Below, piece after piece: positions 61,637 to 64,000 of a DNA stretch of 64,000 bases. Each line of letters opens with the position of its first letter. Position 1 is the stretch's first letter. The position numbers and the translations under genes were made by a program. This stretch comes from Kineococcus rhizosphaerae. Lineage in GTDB: Bacteria; Actinomycetota; Actinomycetes; Actinomycetales; Kineococcaceae. The notes beneath the pieces are model-generated. The model was given only the letters and a program-made list of their open reading frames with translations. It had not been told where the DNA came from and did not search any database. The stretch lies in NCBI RefSeq assembly GCF_003002055.1, contig NZ_PVZF01000001.1, positions 496,001-560,000 on the forward strand, given 5' to 3'.

Positions 61637-63184
61637 GTGACGAGCACCGTGACCAGCCCCGCGGTCGACACCGCGATCGACACCGCGATCGACACCGCGA
61701 TCGACACCGTGGACGCACCCGACGAGGACGTGCGCGCGGACGACGACTGGAGCGTGTGGGAGGACACCCGCCACTCCGCGGCCACCGGCCCGGAACGGCT
61801 CGAGGTGACGGCCCCGGCCACCGGCCGCGTCCTGGCCAGGATCGCCGCCGCCGACGTGGCGGACCTGGACGCGGCGGTCGCGGCGGCCCGCACCGCTCAG
61901 CGCTCGTGGGCACGGCGCACCTACGACCAGCGCGCGGCGGTCCTGCGCCGTGCCGCGCAGCTGCTGGAGGAGCAACCGGAGCGCGTGGTGCGCTGGCTGG
62001 TCCCCGAGTCCGGTTCGGGTCAGGGCAAGGCCGCGTTCGAGGTCTCGATGCTGGTCGGGGAGCTCAACGAGTGCGCCGCCCTGGCCTCGGCGCCGTACGG
62101 GGAACTGCTGCGGTCCACCAGGCCCCGGTTGTCGCTGGCCCGGCGCGTCCCCCTCGGGGTCGTCGGGGTGATCTCGCCGTTCAACTTCCCCGCGATCCTG
62201 TCCCTGCGCTCGGTGGCCCCGGCCCTGGCCGTCGGCAACGCCGTCGTCCTCAAGCCCGACCCCCGCACACCGGTCTCCGGGGGCCTGGCCCTGGCCGAGC
62301 TGCTGGCCGACGCCGGGCTGCCCGAAGGGCTTCTGCACGTCCTGCCCGGCGGTGCCGAGGTCGGGCAGGCGCTCGTCGCCCACCCCGACGTGCCGTGCAT
62401 CTCCTTCACCGGGTCCACCGCGGCCGGCCGCGCGATCGCGGCCGCGGCCGCCCCGCTGCTGAAGAAGGTCCACCTCGAACTCGGCGGCAACAACGCCCTG
62501 CTCGTCCTGCCGGACGCCGACGTCCAGGCCGCCGCGTCCGCGGCCGCCTGGGGTTCCTTCCTGCACCAGGGGCAGATCTGCATGACCGCCGGACGGCACG
62601 TCGTGCACGCCTCCATCGCCGAGGAGTTCACCGCCGCCCTGGCCGAGAAGGCGCGGAACCTGCCCGTCGGGGACCCGGCCGACCCGGCCAACGCGCTGGG
62701 GCCGATCATCGACGACCGGCAGCTGGCGCGGGTGCACGACATCGTGACCGCCGCCGTGGCCCACGGCGCGACCCTGGTCGCGGGCGGGGAGTTCGGCGGG
62801 CTCTTCTACCGGCCGACGGTCCTGGCCGGGGTGAGCGCCGACAACCCGGCGTTCCGCCAGGAGATCTTCGGCCCCGTCGCCCCCGTCACGACCTACGAGA
62901 CCCTCGACGAAGCCGTCGCGCTGATCAACGACAGCGAGTACGGGCTCAGCGTCGGCATCCTCACCGGGGACGCCTTCGCCGCCTTCGAGCTCGCCGCCCG
63001 CATCGAGTCGGGCATGGTCCACATCAACGACCAGACCGTGGACGACGAGGCGACGATTCCCTTCGGCGGGACGAAGGCCTCGGGATCGGGGGGGCACTTC
63101 GGCGGAACACGGGCGAACCTGGAGTCCTTCTGCGAGACCCAGTGGGTCACCGTCCAGTCGCAGATCGAGCGCTACCCGTTCTGA
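61637..63184 (+). CDS. Aromatic aldehyde dehydrogenase (second copy, benzaldehyde-type)
   Basis: A 515-residue ALDH. NAD-site GVVGVISPFNFPAILSLRSV, GNAVVLKPDPRTPV and FTGSTAAGRAIA, catalytic Glu in LELGGNN and Cys in HQGQICMTAGRHVV are all present. It belongs to the same benzaldehyde/vanillin group as the gene at 42822, with which it shares the HQGQICM and EEIFGPVAPV-type blocks, but the two are clearly distinct. Residues 11-25 are a repeated DTAI unit encoded by a 12-base tandem repeat. GTG with GGAGGAGG 7-8 nt upstream. It would oxidise the aldehydes made by benzaldehyde lyase and the carotenoid-oxygenase-type enzyme. Confidence 0.92.
   Translation: MTSTVTSPAVDTAIDTAIDTAIDTVDAPDEDVRADDDWSVWEDTRHSAATGPERLEVTAPATGRVLARIAAADVADLDAAVAAARTAQRSWARRTYDQRAAVLRRAAQLLEEQPERVVRWLVPESGSGQGKAAFEVSMLVGELNECAALASAPYGELLRSTRPRLSLARRVPLGVVGVISPFNFPAILSLRSVAPALAVGNAVVLKPDPRTPVSGGLALAELLADAGLPEGLLHVLPGGAEVGQALVAHPDVPCISFTGSTAAGRAIAAAAAPLLKKVHLELGGNNALLVLPDADVQAAASAAAWGSFLHQGQICMTAGRHVVHASIAEEFTAALAEKARNLPVGDPADPANALGPIIDDRQLARVHDIVTAAVAHGATLVAGGEFGGLFYRPTVLAGVSADNPAFRQEIFGPVAPVTTYETLDEAVALINDSEYGLSVGILTGDAFAAFELAARIESGMVHINDQTVDDEATIPFGGTKASGSGGHFGGTRANLESFCETQWVTVQSQIERYPF
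61667..61702 (+). repeat. Three perfect copies of a 12-base tandem repeat
   Basis: GACACCGCGATC at 61667, 61679 and 61691, then a degenerate copy (GACACCGTGGAC). It lies in frame near the 5' end of the ALDH gene and encodes DTAI repeats. Confidence 0.85.
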
Positions 63185-63213
63185 GGCGCGAGCACGCAGC
63201 CCCCGCCCGGCCC

Positions 63214-63239
63214 CTGCGGGCAGCGGCCCCGGCCCGCAG
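63214..63239 (+). terminator. Hairpin between the ALDH and carotenoid-oxygenase genes
   Basis: 8-bp perfect arms CTGCGGGC (63214-63221) and complement (63232-63239), 10-base loop. It could terminate or attenuate transcription into the oxygenase gene. Confidence 0.5.
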
Positions 63240-63277
63240 CACCACCCCGATCCCCGACCGGCAGCACAGGAGTTCCG

Positions 63278-64000
63278 ATGACCGATCTTCCCCCCGTCCC
63301 GACCACCCTGCTGCCGCGCGGGCGGACCCCGCGGGAGTCGTCGCCCACCCCGGACTGGCTGACGGACAACAAGTTCCTGAACGGACCGTTCGCTCCCTGG
63401 TCCGAGGAGCAGGAGGCGTACGACCTGGAGGTGGTCGGTCAGCTCCCCGCCGACCTGGCCGGTGCGCTGTTCCGCACCTCCTCCAACCCGCGCTTCGAAC
63501 CCCGCAACACCGACCGGTACCACTGGTGGGAGGGCGACGGCATGGTCGCGGCCGTCTACGTCCGCGACGGGAAGGCGGCGTTCCGCACCCGCTGGGTGAA
63601 CACCGACTCGATGAAGGTCGAGGTGGAGCAGGGCGAGGCCGTCTACAGCGGTTTCGTCAACGGCGGCACGGCGGGACGCCTGCCGGCTGGGGCGCCCCCG
63701 GCCAAGAACGTGGCGAACACCAACGTGGGGATCTTCGACGACCACCTCATCGTGTACTACGAGGGTGGCCTCCCCCACGCGATGCACCCGGAGACGTTGC
63801 AGACGCAGGGCCAGTACGACTTCCACGGGGGGGTCGACGTCCTGTGCACCGCGCACTTCAAGATCGACCCCGCCACGGGCGACATGCTGTTCTTCGCCGC
63901 CACCGGTCCTGTCGTCACCTGGTACCGGGCCGACGTGCGCACGGGCAAGGTGATCGACTCGCACGTCCTGGAGATCGGCGTGCCGGTCCTCATGCACGAC
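63278..64000 (+). CDS. Carotenoid-cleavage-type oxygenase (lignostilbene dioxygenase-like), 3' end outside window
   Basis: The first 241 codons of a carotenoid cleavage oxygenase-family protein. RTSSNPRFEP...DRYHWWEGDGMVAAVYV and FRTRWVNT are the family's N-terminal signature, KNVANTNV follows, and His193 in CTAHFKIDP is the first of the four iron-binding His residues. Bacterial members either split carotenoids or cleave the central double bond of stilbenes (lignostilbene dioxygenase, giving two benzaldehydes). The cluster with benzaldehyde lyase and aromatic ALDHs favours a stilbene substrate. ATG has AGGAG 6 nt upstream. The remaining His ligands and the end are outside the window. Confidence 0.88.
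   Translation, partial: MTDLPPVPTTLLPRGRTPRESSPTPDWLTDNKFLNGPFAPWSEEQEAYDLEVVGQLPADLAGALFRTSSNPRFEPRNTDRYHWWEGDGMVAAVYVRDGKAAFRTRWVNTDSMKVEVEQGEAVYSGFVNGGTAGRLPAGAPPAKNVANTNVGIFDDHLIVYYEGGLPHAMHPETLQTQGQYDFHGGVDVLCTAHFKIDPATGDMLFFAATGPVVTWYRADVRTGKVIDSHVLEIGVPVLMHD

Overview
This is high-GC actinobacterial DNA. Dense operons with 1-4 bp overlaps, many GTG starts, a motile flagellum and a selenocysteine system together suggest a flagellated actinomycete such as Kineococcus. The genus is an inference from gene content, not a database match.

Layout. (1) 1-9.6 kb: a surface-glycan group (GT2 glycosyltransferase, nucleotidyltransferase, CDP-glycerol-type polymerase), the flagellar sigma factor, a small unknown protein, FlgN, FlgK, FlgL and two tandem FliW. 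Five sigma-28-like promoters (TCA(A)G-N15/16-GCCGA) tie the glycan operon, the sigma gene, the unknown gene, flgN-flgK-flgL and a distant chemoreceptor (15.1 kb) into one motility regulon. (2) 9.6-13.4 kb: housekeeping genes (PEBP, YbaK-type editing protein, SRPBCC; trmH-type methylase, Uma2-like protein, gpsA). (3) 13.4-24.5 kb: chemoreceptor, GGDEF-EAL protein, a DcuS/CitA-type two-component system divergent from a citrate-family transporter with a six-copy GAACC array between them, and an NHL/FN3 surface protein overlapping a membrane diguanylate cyclase. (4) 24.5-36.4 kb: a complete selenocysteine island (tRNA-Sec-selA-selB-anmK, divergent selD) beside a formate channel and a three-subunit formate dehydrogenase whose catalytic subunit is read through an in-frame UGA followed by a GGUCU-loop SECIS hairpin. 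(5) 36.4-38.7 kb: aldo/keto reductase, Cys-motif permease and a small hypothetical.

(6) 39-64 kb is a catabolic island for aromatic, probably diaryl, compounds. A TetR regulator (TTG start) lies at one end. Copies of one ACTGNACT-based motif lie upstream of tetR, of an NTF2-like protein/benzaldehyde-type ALDH/unknown/flavin monooxygenase/SDR group, of a sugar-type ABC transporter and of a second NTF2-like protein. On the plus strand follow an MhpA-like FAD hydroxylase, an extradiol dioxygenase, a fumarylacetoacetase-family hydrolase, a PucR regulator, a BBE-type FAD oxidase interrupted by an in-frame UAG, two SDRs, a very clear benzaldehyde lyase, a VOC protein, an MFS transporter, an IclR regulator, a second benzaldehyde-type ALDH and a carotenoid-cleavage-type oxygenase running off the end. 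Together these could oxidise or split a two-ring C2-linked substrate (stilbene, hydrobenzoin or benzoin-like) into aromatic aldehydes, oxidise these to acids, hydroxylate the ring and open it. No insertion sequences, CRISPR arrays, rRNA genes or origins were seen.
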